This document shows positions 21,071 through 29,868 of a DNA stretch of 64,000 nucleotides, piece after piece. Within the stretch, counting starts at the first letter, position 1, and the number at the start of each line of letters is the position of its first letter. Source of the stretch: Pectobacterium colocasium. GTDB lineage: Bacteria > Pseudomonadota > Gammaproteobacteria > Enterobacterales > Enterobacteriaceae. The stretch covers positions 1-64,000 of the forward strand of contig NZ_CP084032.1 in NCBI RefSeq assembly GCF_020181655.1, in the 5' to 3' direction. The position numbers and the translations under genes are program-made. The notes beneath the pieces are model-generated. The model saw only the letters and a program-made list of their open reading frames with translations, made no database searches and was not told the DNA's origin.

Positions 21071-21967
21071 TTATTTCAACGCCAGACTATCCGTTATTTT
21101 TTCTTTCATAACCTGAGTGATGTGATTAACCACCTGGCTGCGGGGAATTTGGGGAGGATAAACCGCGCAATACGCCATTTTTATATTCGGATTAAAAGGC
21201 TTAACGATAACCGGCGAAGGGCTGTTTAGCGCGGTAATAAAGTCCACCACGCCGATGCCGACGTTTCTTGACGCCAGCACGCAGCAGTTAGCCATTGAGG
21301 TTTCGATGGGGTTATGCAAATAGATTTGTTCTTTTCTGGCGGAGATATCGATCTGTGCCCGCAGCGGTGTAGTTCTGCCGGGCAAAATAGCGCGCGTACC
21401 GGCCAGATCGGCGAGTGTAATTTCATCCACCGTCGCAAGCGGGTGATCCATCGCTAACACCGCGACAGCGCTTGCGTCTGCCAGCGGTTCGGCTTCCAGC
21501 CCTTTAATGCCGGGCTGGCCAAAAATAAAACCCACGTCATAGTGATTTTCCGCAATCGCGTCCGTAATACGACTGCTGCTCTCGATGTCCAGAAACAGGG
21601 ACAGATCGGGGTATTTCTTGAGTAAGGTCGGGAGAACCTGGTCGGAACAAAGAAACGAGAGCGCCTGAACGGCCGCAATACGCAGTATGCTGCCTTTGGC
21701 GTGGCGAATTTCATCGGCAATCAGCCCGATGTGATCCAACCCTAAGTAAAGGCGCTCGACTTCCCGGTATAGCTTCATCGCCTCGGCGCGTGGAATCAGG
21801 CCGCGCCCGTCTCTATCAAATAATTTCAGATTCAGCGCGTCTTCAAAATCTTTAATGAGCCGACTGACCGCGGGCTGGGTGATGTACATCATGTTGGCGG
21901 CGGCAGTGATGCCTCCGGTGAGGATGACTTTATGAAAGGCTTCAACCTGACGGGGATTGATACGCAT
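21071..21967 (-). CDS. LysR-family transcriptional regulator
   Basis: A 298-residue LysR regulator. The N-terminal winged helix-turn-helix reads INPRQVEAFHKVILTGGITA and MYITQPAVSRLIKDFEDAL. The C-terminal half is an effector-binding LysR substrate domain (LPTLLKKYPDLSLFLDIESS, VGFIFGQPGI). The start at 21967 has AAGGTGA upstream; the frame extends eight codons further without support. It is divergent from the peptide-type ABC importer operon, whose first gene starts 142 bp away, so it is the likely regulator of that operon. The effector is unknown. Confidence 0.92.
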   Translation of the reverse strand: MRINPRQVEAFHKVILTGGITAAANMMYITQPAVSRLIKDFEDALNLKLFDRDGRGLIPRAEAMKLYREVERLYLGLDHIGLIADEIRHAKGSILRIAAVQALSFLCSDQVLPTLLKKYPDLSLFLDIESSSRITDAIAENHYDVGFIFGQPGIKGLEAEPLADASAVAVLAMDHPLATVDEITLADLAGTRAILPGRTTPLRAQIDISARKEQIYLHNPIETSMANCCVLASRNVGIGVVDFITALNSPSPVIVKPFNPNIKMAYCAVYPPQIPRSQVVNHITQVMKEKITDSLALK

Positions 21968-22109
21968 GCTCGTCACCTTAAAACATAACATTTAGTTATC
22001 AATTTAACACAAAATGCAATTTTTCATTATCCAATCTGGCGCATAGACTCACAATCATAAGATTTAATACACTTCATCAGTACTCAATCATGGAATAGAG
22101 GGTTAGTGA

Positions 22110-23660
22110 ATGAAGAAATCAACGCTGGCGTTATTGTTTACCGTTTTATTTTCATCTTCACCTTTGGTTTATAGCGCGGACCTGAATATCGGTTTGGCTT
22201 CCTCCACCACATCAATGGATCCGCAGTTTTATGTGAGTGGGGCGAATAGCGCAATGGCGCGCAATATTTTTGACGGTTTGGTTGTACAGGATGAAAAACA
22301 GCAGATTGCACCTGCCCTGGCAACCAGTTGGAAAGTGATTGACGACAAGACGTGGGAATTTGTATTGCGTCCTGGCGTTAAGTTTCACGACGGCAGTGAT
22401 TTTACGGCTAAAGATGTGATTGCCAGCATTAAGCGTGTTGCGCTGGCATCAAAAAACAGCCCCAGCTCTTACGCACCTTACGTCAGCGACATTACTGAAG
22501 TAATAGAAGTTAATCCACTAACGGTGCGGATTAAGACAAAAGAGGCTTCGCCGCTGCTGCTGAATAATTTAAGTCGGATTTCCATTTTACCGGCCCGACT
22601 TGAAAACGTCCCGACGGAAACGTTGAATTCAGGAAAAGATGTGATTGGTACAGGGCCATTCAAATTTGTTTCCTGGGTGCCGGACGACCGGGTAGTCCTT
22701 AGTCGTAATGATGATTACTGGGGAGGAAAAGCAGAGTGGGACAACGTTACTGTCCGTGTATTTAAGAACAGTAGTGCACGTGTAGCAGCCGTATTATCCG
22801 GTGATGTGGACATGATCGAAAACGTTCCAACAGCCGACAGCAGTAATATTGAAAAAAATCAGCAGTTAAAAACGATTTCAACACCAGGGAATCGTGTTAT
22901 TTACCTTCACATGGACCAGCAGCGAGAGGAATCACCGTTCGCCAAAGGTCCTGATGGTAAAAACCCATTACTAAAAAAAGAAGTACGCCAGGCGATGTCT
23001 TTAGCTATTAATCGTCAGGCAATCGTCGACCGTGTGATGGAGGGGCAGGCTGTTGTTGCCTCTCAGCTTGTACCGAAGGGGTACCCAGGCTATTCCGCTT
23101 CCATTCCTGCGCCGGTTTATAATCCGGAGAAAGCCAAACAGGAACTGGCGGCGGCGGGTTACCCCGACGGCTTCACGCTGACCTTCCACGCGTCGAACGA
23201 TCGTTATCCTAATGATTCTAAAATTGCTCAGGCCATTGGCCAAATGTTCACGCGCGCCGGCATCAAAACCGAAGTCGTTACGATGCCCGGCAGTGTGTAC
23301 TTCTCACGTGCGTCTCGTCTCGAATTCAGTTTGATTATGGGCGGGGCCGCGATTGAAACCGGGGAAGCTTCTGGCGTATTGGGGCCATTGTTGGAAACCT
23401 TTGGCCCCAATGCAGGACAGGGGAATCGTGGTCGCTATTCCAATCCTGTCTTTGATAAAACGCTGAACGAAGCACGCGTCACGCTGGATGAAACCAAACG
23501 TGATGCGCTGCTGGCTGAGGCTATGAACATTGGCATGAACGATCTGGGGGTCATTCCGGTCATGTTCCTGTCCAACACCTGGGCGATGAAAAAGCAGTAT
23601 ACCTATGTGGGCCGTTCCGATGCCTACACGCTGCCGTACTTCGTCCGTACTGCCAAATAG
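22110..23660 (+). CDS. Periplasmic substrate-binding protein, ABC importer (SBP_bac_5 family)
   Basis: A 516-residue family-5 binding protein of the Dpp/Opp/nickel type. A Sec signal peptide (residues 1-22, cleavage after VYSA) precedes the mature start DLNIGLASSTTSMDPQF. Family motifs include WEFVLRPGVKFHDGSDFTAKDV and GTGPFKFVSWVPDDRVVLSRNDDYWGG. It is first in an operon with two nucleoside hydrolases, two permeases and a fused ATPase. The 30-bp palindrome after the stop could cap its mRNA and give excess binding protein. The ligand is unknown; the nucleoside hydrolases suggest a nucleoside-like or glycosylated compound. Confidence 0.93.
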   Translation: MKKSTLALLFTVLFSSSPLVYSADLNIGLASSTTSMDPQFYVSGANSAMARNIFDGLVVQDEKQQIAPALATSWKVIDDKTWEFVLRPGVKFHDGSDFTAKDVIASIKRVALASKNSPSSYAPYVSDITEVIEVNPLTVRIKTKEASPLLLNNLSRISILPARLENVPTETLNSGKDVIGTGPFKFVSWVPDDRVVLSRNDDYWGGKAEWDNVTVRVFKNSSARVAAVLSGDVDMIENVPTADSSNIEKNQQLKTISTPGNRVIYLHMDQQREESPFAKGPDGKNPLLKKEVRQAMSLAINRQAIVDRVMEGQAVVASQLVPKGYPGYSASIPAPVYNPEKAKQELAAAGYPDGFTLTFHASNDRYPNDSKIAQAIGQMFTRAGIKTEVVTMPGSVYFSRASRLEFSLIMGGAAIETGEASGVLGPLLETFGPNAGQGNRGRYSNPVFDKTLNEARVTLDETKRDALLAEAMNIGMNDLGVIPVMFLSNTWAMKKQYTYVGRSDAYTLPYFVRTAK

Positions 23661-23680
23661 TCACCTGTCATTTATGGTTC

Positions 23681-23710
23681 AAATAAGGGGTGAATATTCA
23701 CCCCTTATTT
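23681..23710. terminator. Perfect 30-bp palindrome, attenuator or mRNA stabiliser
   Basis: Arms AAATAAGGGGTGAAT (23681-23695) and ATTCACCCCTTATTT (23696-23710) are exact complements. It lies 20 bp after the binding-protein gene and before the rest of the operon. A partial terminator between binding-protein and permease genes is common in ABC importer operons. Confidence 0.7.
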
Positions 23711-23732
23711 ATCTCGTGATAAGGAGAACGGT

Positions 23733-23837
23733 GTGAATACATTTAGCCGTGTTTTTCCTTCCCTTATTACCGTTAGCATTACTTCTTTTGCCCCGTCATG
23801 GCGTGGTTTTCTGCACCCTGAAATCTGTTATGAATAA
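23733..23837 (+). CDS. Candidate 34-codon small ORF
   Basis: A GTG-initiated frame preceded by a strong ribosome-binding site (AAGGAGAA) encodes 34 residues (MNTFSRVFPSLITVSITSFA then 14 more, ending EICYE) and stops 29 bp before the first nucleoside hydrolase. It has no recognisable family. It might be a leader peptide or simply a ribosome-binding-site-like chance. Confidence 0.25.
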   Translation: MNTFSRVFPSLITVSITSFAPSWRGFLHPEICYE

Positions 23838-23866
23838 CCTTAAAAGAAAAAAGGAATCATCGAAGG

Positions 23867-24820
23867 ATGAGCGCGTTACCTATTATTATTGATTGTGATC
23901 CGGGGATAGATGACGCGATTGCGTTATTAAGTGCATTTGTGGCACCCGAGTTGGATATTCGCGGTATTTGCACGGTGTGCGGTAATCAATCGTTGGACAA
24001 GACGGTGCATAACGCGCTGCAAATTGTTGAACTGGGCCAGCGCACGGATATTCCCGTTTTCGCTGGCTGCCATCGGCCGCTGTTGCGTGAACCGATCCAC
24101 GGTCAGTTCCACGGGGAAAGCGGACTGGGCCAGACGGTGCTGCCTGAGCCACAAAAACAGGCCGAAGTGCAGCATGCCGTGAGTTTTATTATTGCGCAGT
24201 GCAAGCAGGCAATCGCTGACGGCACGCCGATTACGCTCTGTACGTTAGGGCCGTTAACTAATGTGGCCATGGCGCTGCGTATGGCTCCTGAGATTGCTGA
24301 CGGTATTGCGCGCATTGTGATGATGGGCGGCGCCTACCGTGAAGCAGGCAACCGCAGCCTGACGTCTGAATTTAATATGCTCGCCGACCCACAGGCGGCG
24401 AAGATAGTGTTTGATTCATCGATTGCCCTTGTCGCGCTACCGCTGGATGTTACGCATCAGGTGATTTTGACGCCGGAATTGGTGGCGCGTTTCATCGCGC
24501 TATCCGGGCGGATTTCCGCGCCGTTGGGTGAAATGATGGCGTTTTGGGATCGCAATGACATCCGTCGCTATGGTTCACGCGGCGGCCCGCTGCACGATCC
24601 ACTGGTTATCGCCTGGGTGCTGGCGCCACACTGTTTCACGACGGAAAAAGCCAGCGTTTACATTGAGCAGGAAAGCGAGCTGTGCATGGGGCAGACCGTT
24701 GCCGACTGGTACGGAAAAACTGACCGTCAGCCGAATGTGGATGTGGTGACGGGGGTTGATGCCAAACAGGTTGTCGAGCTGTTTGCTGACCTATTGAGCC
24801 GCTATGGAGAGGGTGTCTGA
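23867..24820 (+). CDS. Nucleoside hydrolase (IUNH superfamily), first of two
   Basis: A 317-residue N-ribohydrolase that cleaves the base-sugar bond of nucleosides. The calcium-binding signature is IIIDCDPGIDDAIALL near the N-terminus. The later ligand segment MMGGAYREAGNRSLTSEFNM contains the conserved Asn-Glu-Phe-Asn-like cluster with ADPQAA. The length is normal for RihA/B/C (about 304-313). AGGAATCATCGAAGG precedes the ATG. It has no signal peptide, so it acts in the cytosol on imported substrate. The base specificity (purine or pyrimidine) cannot be read. The next gene is a paralogue. Confidence 0.93.
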   Translation: MSALPIIIDCDPGIDDAIALLSAFVAPELDIRGICTVCGNQSLDKTVHNALQIVELGQRTDIPVFAGCHRPLLREPIHGQFHGESGLGQTVLPEPQKQAEVQHAVSFIIAQCKQAIADGTPITLCTLGPLTNVAMALRMAPEIADGIARIVMMGGAYREAGNRSLTSEFNMLADPQAAKIVFDSSIALVALPLDVTHQVILTPELVARFIALSGRISAPLGEMMAFWDRNDIRRYGSRGGPLHDPLVIAWVLAPHCFTTEKASVYIEQESELCMGQTVADWYGKTDRQPNVDVVTGVDAKQVVELFADLLSRYGEGV

Positions 24821-24821
24821 C

Positions 24822-25811
24822 ATGGTTCAAGAACGCATTATTATTGATACCGATCCCGGCGTTGACGATGCGATAGCCATCTGGCTGGCATTGGCTTCAC
24901 CCGAGCTAGACGTACTGGGGATTACCGTTGTGGCAGGCAATGTGCCGCTTGCTGCCACGCTACCGAATGCGTGCAACGTAGTGGGTGTGACGGGCAGAAC
25001 CGATGTGCCCATTTTTGCCGGTGCTTCACGCCCGCTCATCCGCGATCAGGTTTTCGGTAAATACGCCCATATCGGCAAATTCTCTGCTGACTGGGTACCG
25101 GAGAGCACGCTGTCGCCGGAACAGGAACACGCTGTTGATTTTCTGGTGCGGATGACGCGTCAGGCGGCGGCCGACAATAATCCCATCACCATTTGCGCAC
25201 TTGGTCCGCTGACGAATCTGGCGTTGGCGCTGTGCTTCCATCCTGATGTCGCACGTGGCATCAAACAGATTGTTTCCATGAGCTGTGCCTTTACCGCGAT
25301 GGGGAATCGCGTACCGTGGGCGGATTTTAACGTCTATGCCGATCCGCATGCGGCGGAAATCGTTTTTTCTTCCGGTGTTCCCCTCGTCATCATGCCATTG
25401 GATGTGACCTTTCAGGCATTAATTCAGACGGAACAGGTTGAGGACATCGAACGCAGCGGCGGCGCGCCAGGTAAGGCGATGGCCGCGCTGTTGCGCATGT
25501 TTGATCGTAGTGAAGTTGAGCGCTTTGGTCGCGAAGGTGGACCGATTCATGATGCGACCGTCATTGCGTGGCTGTTAAAACCGGAGCTGTTCAAATCAAA
25601 ACGCGCGCGCATTGGGGTAGAAGTTGCCGGTAAAACTGCGGGTTATGCGTTTGCCGATTTTTATCACAAACTGGGTGAGCCTGAGAATGCGCTGGTCGCG
25701 CGGGAAATCGACGAACAAGGGTTCCTCGGGCTGGTTGCCGATCGCCTACGCCGCTATTCTCCTGATGAAACAAATGCTTCTGAAGAACTAAACGGTTCCA
25801 GGGGGCGCTAA
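24822..25811 (+). CDS. Nucleoside hydrolase (IUNH superfamily), second of two
   Basis: A 329-residue paralogue of the preceding gene. The N-terminal signature is IIIDTDPGVDDAIAIW, and the ligand region reads SCAFTAMGNRVPWADFNVYADPHAAEIVF. Here the usual GG is SC and the Glu of the EFN motif is Asp, suggesting a different substrate preference. The start at 24822, one base after the previous stop, has GGAGAGG and is preferred to 24804. Its stop overlaps the permease start (TAATG). The very tight packing shows that hydrolysis is co-expressed with transport. Confidence 0.92.
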   Translation: MVQERIIIDTDPGVDDAIAIWLALASPELDVLGITVVAGNVPLAATLPNACNVVGVTGRTDVPIFAGASRPLIRDQVFGKYAHIGKFSADWVPESTLSPEQEHAVDFLVRMTRQAAADNNPITICALGPLTNLALALCFHPDVARGIKQIVSMSCAFTAMGNRVPWADFNVYADPHAAEIVFSSGVPLVIMPLDVTFQALIQTEQVEDIERSGGAPGKAMAALLRMFDRSEVERFGREGGPIHDATVIAWLLKPELFKSKRARIGVEVAGKTAGYAFADFYHKLGEPENALVAREIDEQGFLGLVADRLRRYSPDETNASEELNGSRGR

Positions 25812-26788
25812 TGATAGCCTACCTGCTGAGCCGAATCGGACAAACGCTGCTGACGCTGGCTGTGATGTCGGTGCTGGTGTTTGTGGGTGTCTATCTGGTT
25901 GGTAATCCGGTCGATATGCTGTTGGGCGCGACGGCCACGCCAGCGGAACGGCTGGCGGTGATTCAGTCCTTCGGTCTGGATAAGCCCGTCTGGGAACAGT
26001 ACGGGCTATTTGTCTGGAACGCCTTTCAGGGCGACATGGGCAACTCGTTTATCTTTAATCAACCCGCGCTGACGCTGATTTTTCAGCGCATGCCTGCCAC
26101 GCTCGAACTGGCGATGGTGGCGTTCGTGATGGCGCTGATTGTCGGCATCCCGCTGGGGATTTACGCTGGCCTGAAGCCGGACAGCGCGGTGTCCAAATCC
26201 ATCATGACCTTCTCCATCCTCGGCTTTAGCCTGCCCACGTTCTGGATTGGGCTGGTGATGATCATGCTGTTCAGCGTGAAGCTGGGCTGGCTGCCTTCCT
26301 CTGGCCGGGGCGATGTCCATGAACTGTTCGGTATTCCATTCAGTTTTCTGACCCGCGATGGTCTCGAACACCTGCTTTTGCCCGCGTTTAACCTCGCGCT
26401 GTTTAAAATCTCGCTGGTTATCCGCCTGATGCGTGCGGGTGTGATGGAGTGTCTGCAGCAGGATTATGTGCAGTTTGCCCGCGCGAAAGGGCTGTCGGAA
26501 ACCCGTATCGTACTGGTTCATGTGCTGCGCAACACGCTGATTCCGCTGATTACCGTGTTGGGGCTGGAACTGGGGTCGCTGATCGCGTTCGCGGTGGTGA
26601 CGGAAACCATTTATGCCTGGCCGGGCATGGGTAAGCTGATTATCGACTCGATCGCCGTGCTCGACCGTCCGGTTATCCTGGCTTATCTGATGATTACCGT
26701 TGTGATGTTCAGCGTGATCAACCTGCTGGTCGATTTGCTGTATGTGCTGGTCGATCCGCGCGTGCGACTGGGAGGAGACAAGGTATGA
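25811..26788 (+). CDS. ABC importer permease, DppB type
   Basis: A 325-residue inner-membrane permease of the peptide/nickel family. Six or so membrane segments are visible. The permease coupling motif is FARAKGLSETRIVLVHVLRNTLIP, and the N-terminal MIAYLLSRIGQTLLTLAVMS is typical of DppB/OppB proteins. It begins at the overlapping stop of the second nucleoside hydrolase, and its own stop overlaps the next permease by 4 bp (ATGA). It pairs with the DppC-type protein. Confidence 0.94.
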   Translation: MIAYLLSRIGQTLLTLAVMSVLVFVGVYLVGNPVDMLLGATATPAERLAVIQSFGLDKPVWEQYGLFVWNAFQGDMGNSFIFNQPALTLIFQRMPATLELAMVAFVMALIVGIPLGIYAGLKPDSAVSKSIMTFSILGFSLPTFWIGLVMIMLFSVKLGWLPSSGRGDVHELFGIPFSFLTRDGLEHLLLPAFNLALFKISLVIRLMRAGVMECLQQDYVQFARAKGLSETRIVLVHVLRNTLIPLITVLGLELGSLIAFAVVTETIYAWPGMGKLIIDSIAVLDRPVILAYLMITVVMFSVINLLVDLLYVLVDPRVRLGGDKV

Positions 26789-27693
26789 CAGGGAATACGA
26801 TACACCAGCCCGCTGCCGTGCAAAAAAACGCTCACCCGGTAATGCGCGTGGTGATGGCGCTGCTCAACGATCGGCTGGCGCTGTGCGGACTGATTATGCT
26901 GGCGGTTTTCGTGCTGCTGGCACTGCTTGCCCCGCTGCTGTCGCCGCAGAATCCCTACGATCTGATGCAGCTCGACATCATGGATGGCCGACTCGCACCG
27001 GGTGCGCAGAGCATGGCGGGCATGACGTATTGGCTGGGGACGGACGATCAAGGGCGCGACCTGTTCAGCGCCATTCTGTACGGCACTCGCATCAGCCTGA
27101 TGGTGGGCTTCTCCAGTGCGGTGTTTGCGCTGCTGATTGGTGCCTCGCTGGGGCTGATTAGCGCCTACGTCGGCGGAAAAACGGACGCGACGATCATGCG
27201 TATCGTCGATATCCAGCTCAGTTTCCCGCCTATCCTGATCGCGCTGATTCTGCTGGCGGTGCTGGGGCAAGGGGTTGATAAGATCATCATGGCGCTGGTG
27301 GTGACGCAGTGGGCTTACTACGCCCGGACGATTCGCGGTTCGGCGCTGGTGGAACGTCGCCGCAGCTACGTGGATGCGGCGCGCAGCATGGCGTTGTCCA
27401 ACCGCCGTATCCTGTTTCGCCATATTTTACCCAACTGTCTGGCACCGCTGATCGTGGTGGCAACGATGCGCATTGCCTATGCCATCATGCTGGAAGCCAC
27501 ACTTTCATTTCTGGGGATCGGGTTGCCCGTGACGGAACCGTCACTGGGGCTGCTGATCTCTAACGGTTTTGAATACCTGATGTCGGGCGACTATTGGATC
27601 AGCTTCTTTCCGGGGCTGACACTACTGCTGCTGATTGTGGCGATCAATCTGGTCGGGGATGCGCTACGCGACATCCTCAACCCGCGGAACTAA
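26785..27693 (+). CDS. ABC importer permease, DppC type
   Basis: A 302-residue permease of the DppC/OppC group. An N-terminal membrane helix is followed by the conserved WLGTDDQGRDLFSAILYGTRISL segment. The coupling loop is YVDAARSMALSNRRILFRHILPNC, and a C-terminal set of helices ends GDALRDILNPRN. It starts inside the previous gene's stop (ATGA). It forms the heterodimeric channel with the preceding permease. Confidence 0.94.
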   Translation: MTGNTIHQPAAVQKNAHPVMRVVMALLNDRLALCGLIMLAVFVLLALLAPLLSPQNPYDLMQLDIMDGRLAPGAQSMAGMTYWLGTDDQGRDLFSAILYGTRISLMVGFSSAVFALLIGASLGLISAYVGGKTDATIMRIVDIQLSFPPILIALILLAVLGQGVDKIIMALVVTQWAYYARTIRGSALVERRRSYVDAARSMALSNRRILFRHILPNCLAPLIVVATMRIAYAIMLEATLSFLGIGLPVTEPSLGLLISNGFEYLMSGDYWISFFPGLTLLLLIVAINLVGDALRDILNPRN

Positions 27694-27732
27694 GCCGTGG
27701 GAACGCCCATAGGAATGAGGGGTAACGAACAC

Positions 27733-29532
27733 ATGACAGCGCCGATTATGTCCGTTTCGCATCTGACCACCGCCTTTCAGGTGAACGGCGAGTGGATGAA
27801 CGTGGTGCGGGATTTATCTTTCACGATTGGCGAGAAAGAGACAGTCGCCGTGGTGGGGGAATCTGGTTCAGGGAAAAGCGTGATGGCGAAATCCATCATG
27901 CGCTTGCTGCCACCCGGCCAAAGCCGAATTGAGGGGCATATTCATTTTGGCGACACCGAACTGCTCTCGCTCCCCAATAAGGCGATGCAGGATGTGCGTG
28001 GCAACCGTATCGGCATGATTTTTCAGGAGCCGATGACCAGCCTGAATCCGGTCTTGCCGATTGGCTACCAGATTACGGAAGTGCTGCGCCGCCATCGCGG
28101 CATGGGCAAAGCCGAAGCGCGCGCCGAAGCGGTGCGCCTGCTGGAGAAAGTACGCATTCCGGCGGCCAAATCGCGGCTGAACGAGTACCCACAGAGCTTC
28201 TCTGGCGGGATGCGTCAGCGCGTGGTGATTGCGATTGCGCTGGCCTGCCATCCAAAGCTGTTGATTGCCGATGAACCGACGACGGCGCTGGACGTCACGA
28301 TTCAGGCACAAATTCTGACGCTGATAAAAACCCTTCAGGAAGAAGAAGGGATGTCGGTGCTGTTTATCACCCACGACATGGGCGTGGTGGCGGAAGTGTC
28401 CGACCGCACGCTGGTGATGTATCAGGGTGAAATGGTAGAAAACGCCGTCACGCGAGAGATCTTTCATCATCCGCAACAGCCCTATACCCGTATGTTGCTG
28501 TCTGCGGTACCCAAATTAGGCTCGATGTCTGGCAGCGCATGGCCACAGCGTTTCCCGCTGATCGATCTCAAAACGGGCGAACGCCAGCCGGTGCCGGAGG
28601 CGGTGAATACCGTGTCGGGTGAGGAACCGGTGCTGACGGTAAAAAATCTGGTCACCCGATTTGATATCCGATCAGGTTTTTTCCGTCGGCTGTCCGGGCG
28701 GGTTCATGCGGTGGAAAATATCTCGTTCGATCTCTGGCCGGGCGAAACGCTTGCGCTGGTTGGGGAATCGGGCTGCGGTAAATCCACCACCGGACGGTCG
28801 ATTATTCGCCTCAACGACGCCGTCAGCGGCGACATTCAGCTGCTGGGAAAAAATATCCTGACGGCGGATAAGCGTGAGCTGACCGAGTCGCGGCGGCAGA
28901 TTCAAATGGTGTTTCAGGATCCGTATGAAAGCCTGAATCCGCGTATGCGGATAGGGGAAGCCATCGCCGAACCGATGCTGCTGCACGGTCTGGCGACCCG
29001 CCAGAATGTGAGTGCGCGAGTGAGCGAACTGCTGGAACAGGTAGGGTTATCTGGCGATATGGCTTCGCGTTTCCCGCACCAGTTCTCCGGCGGGCAGCGG
29101 CAGCGAGTGTGTATTGCGCGCGCGCTGGCGTTGGAGCCGAAAGTGATTATTGCCGATGAATCGGTATCGGCGCTGGATGTGTCCGTCAAAGCGCAGGTGA
29201 TCAACCTGATGCTGGATCTCCAGCAGAAGCTGGGGCTGTCATTCCTGTTTATCTCGCACGATATGGCGGTTGTCGAGCGTATCAGTCATCGTGTGGCGGT
29301 GATGTATCTCGGTGAAATTGTGGAGATCGGCCCACGTTCGGCGATCTTCGACAATCCGCAGCATGATTACACCCGGCGTCTGATTTCTGCGGTGCCCGTG
29401 CCTGACCCGGATACCCGTCCGGTGCGCAATATCACCAATGATGAATTGCGCAGTCCGGTGCGTGCCCCTGATTTCCATCCTCCTGCACGCCGCTATAAAC
29501 AGGTTGGCGAAGGGCATTTCGTTCTGGAGTGA
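27733..29532 (+). CDS. ABC importer ATPase with two fused nucleotide-binding domains (GsiA/YejF type)
   Basis: A 599-residue fusion of the DppD and DppF types. Domain 1 has Walker A GESGSGKS, signature FSGGMRQR and Walker [13 protein letters not shown]. Domain 2 (from about residue 310) has [16 protein letters not shown] and VIIADESVSALD. Each half ends with an oligopeptide-ABC C-terminal region. The start at 27733 has GAGGGGT at good spacing; an in-frame GTG at 27697 lies upstream with poor support. The fused architecture also occurs in the glutathione (GsiA) and microcin C (YejF) importers. It is the last gene of the importer operon. Confidence 0.94.
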   Translation: MTAPIMSVSHLTTAFQVNGEWMNVVRDLSFTIGEKETVAVVGESGSGKSVMAKSIMRLLPPGQSRIEGHIHFGDTELLSLPNKAMQDVRGNRIGMIFQEPMTSLNPVLPIGYQITEVLRRHRGMGKAEARAEAVRLLEKVRIPAAKSRLNEYPQSFSGGMRQRVVIAIALACHPKLLIADEPTTALDVTIQAQILTLIKTLQEEEGMSVLFITHDMGVVAEVSDRTLVMYQGEMVENAVTREIFHHPQQPYTRMLLSAVPKLGSMSGSAWPQRFPLIDLKTGERQPVPEAVNTVSGEEPVLTVKNLVTRFDIRSGFFRRLSGRVHAVENISFDLWPGETLALVGESGCGKSTTGRSIIRLNDAVSGDIQLLGKNILTADKRELTESRRQIQMVFQDPYESLNPRMRIGEAIAEPMLLHGLATRQNVSARVSELLEQVGLSGDMASRFPHQFSGGQRQRVCIARALALEPKVIIADESVSALDVSVKAQVINLMLDLQQKLGLSFLFISHDMAVVERISHRVAVMYLGEIVEIGPRSAIFDNPQHDYTRRLISAVPVPDPDTRPVRNITNDELRSPVRAPDFHPPARRYKQVGEGHFVLE

Positions 29533-29568
29533 ACGAATCGCGTTTACTGAAAATCCAGAACGACTTAA

Positions 29569-29868
29569 TTACAAAGTAAGCGCGATACGCTTACCATCAG
29601 GCAAGGTCACATCTAGCGTAAGCTTGCCGCCTAGGGCAGTGACATAGCGTTTCAGCGTTGACAGTTTTGGGTCATTCTCGACCTTCTCCATCTTAACAAT
29701 AGATGGCTGCTTGACGCCCAGAGCTAATGCAAGCTGAGTCTGCGACATGTTCAGCTCTTCGCGTAGTTTCGCTAAAGTGATTTCCTGACGGATCTCAGCC
29801 GTGCGCGCTTCAATGCGGGCGCGGCTCTCCGGTGAACGTTTAGCCATCATTTCTTTAAATGTCGCCAT
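29569..29868 (-). CDS. HigA-type antitoxin, XRE helix-turn-helix
   Basis: A 99-residue protein with an XRE-type helix-turn-helix in the middle (MSQTQLALALGVKQPSIVKME, about 42-62) and a C-terminal segment LTLDVTLPDGKRIALTL. It overlaps the upstream toxin gene by 14 bp. The order (toxin first, antitoxin second) and the helix-turn-helix in the second gene fit the HigBA type. It probably binds the palindrome at 30262 to repress the pair. Confidence 0.88.
   Translation of the reverse strand: MATFKEMMAKRSPESRARIEARTAEIRQEITLAKLREELNMSQTQLALALGVKQPSIVKMEKVENDPKLSTLKRYVTALGGKLTLDVTLPDGKRIALTL

Noticed and set aside
26006..27423. Long minus-strand frames over the importer permeases
   Set aside because: These His/Gln/Arg-rich antisense frames are products of the permease codon usage.
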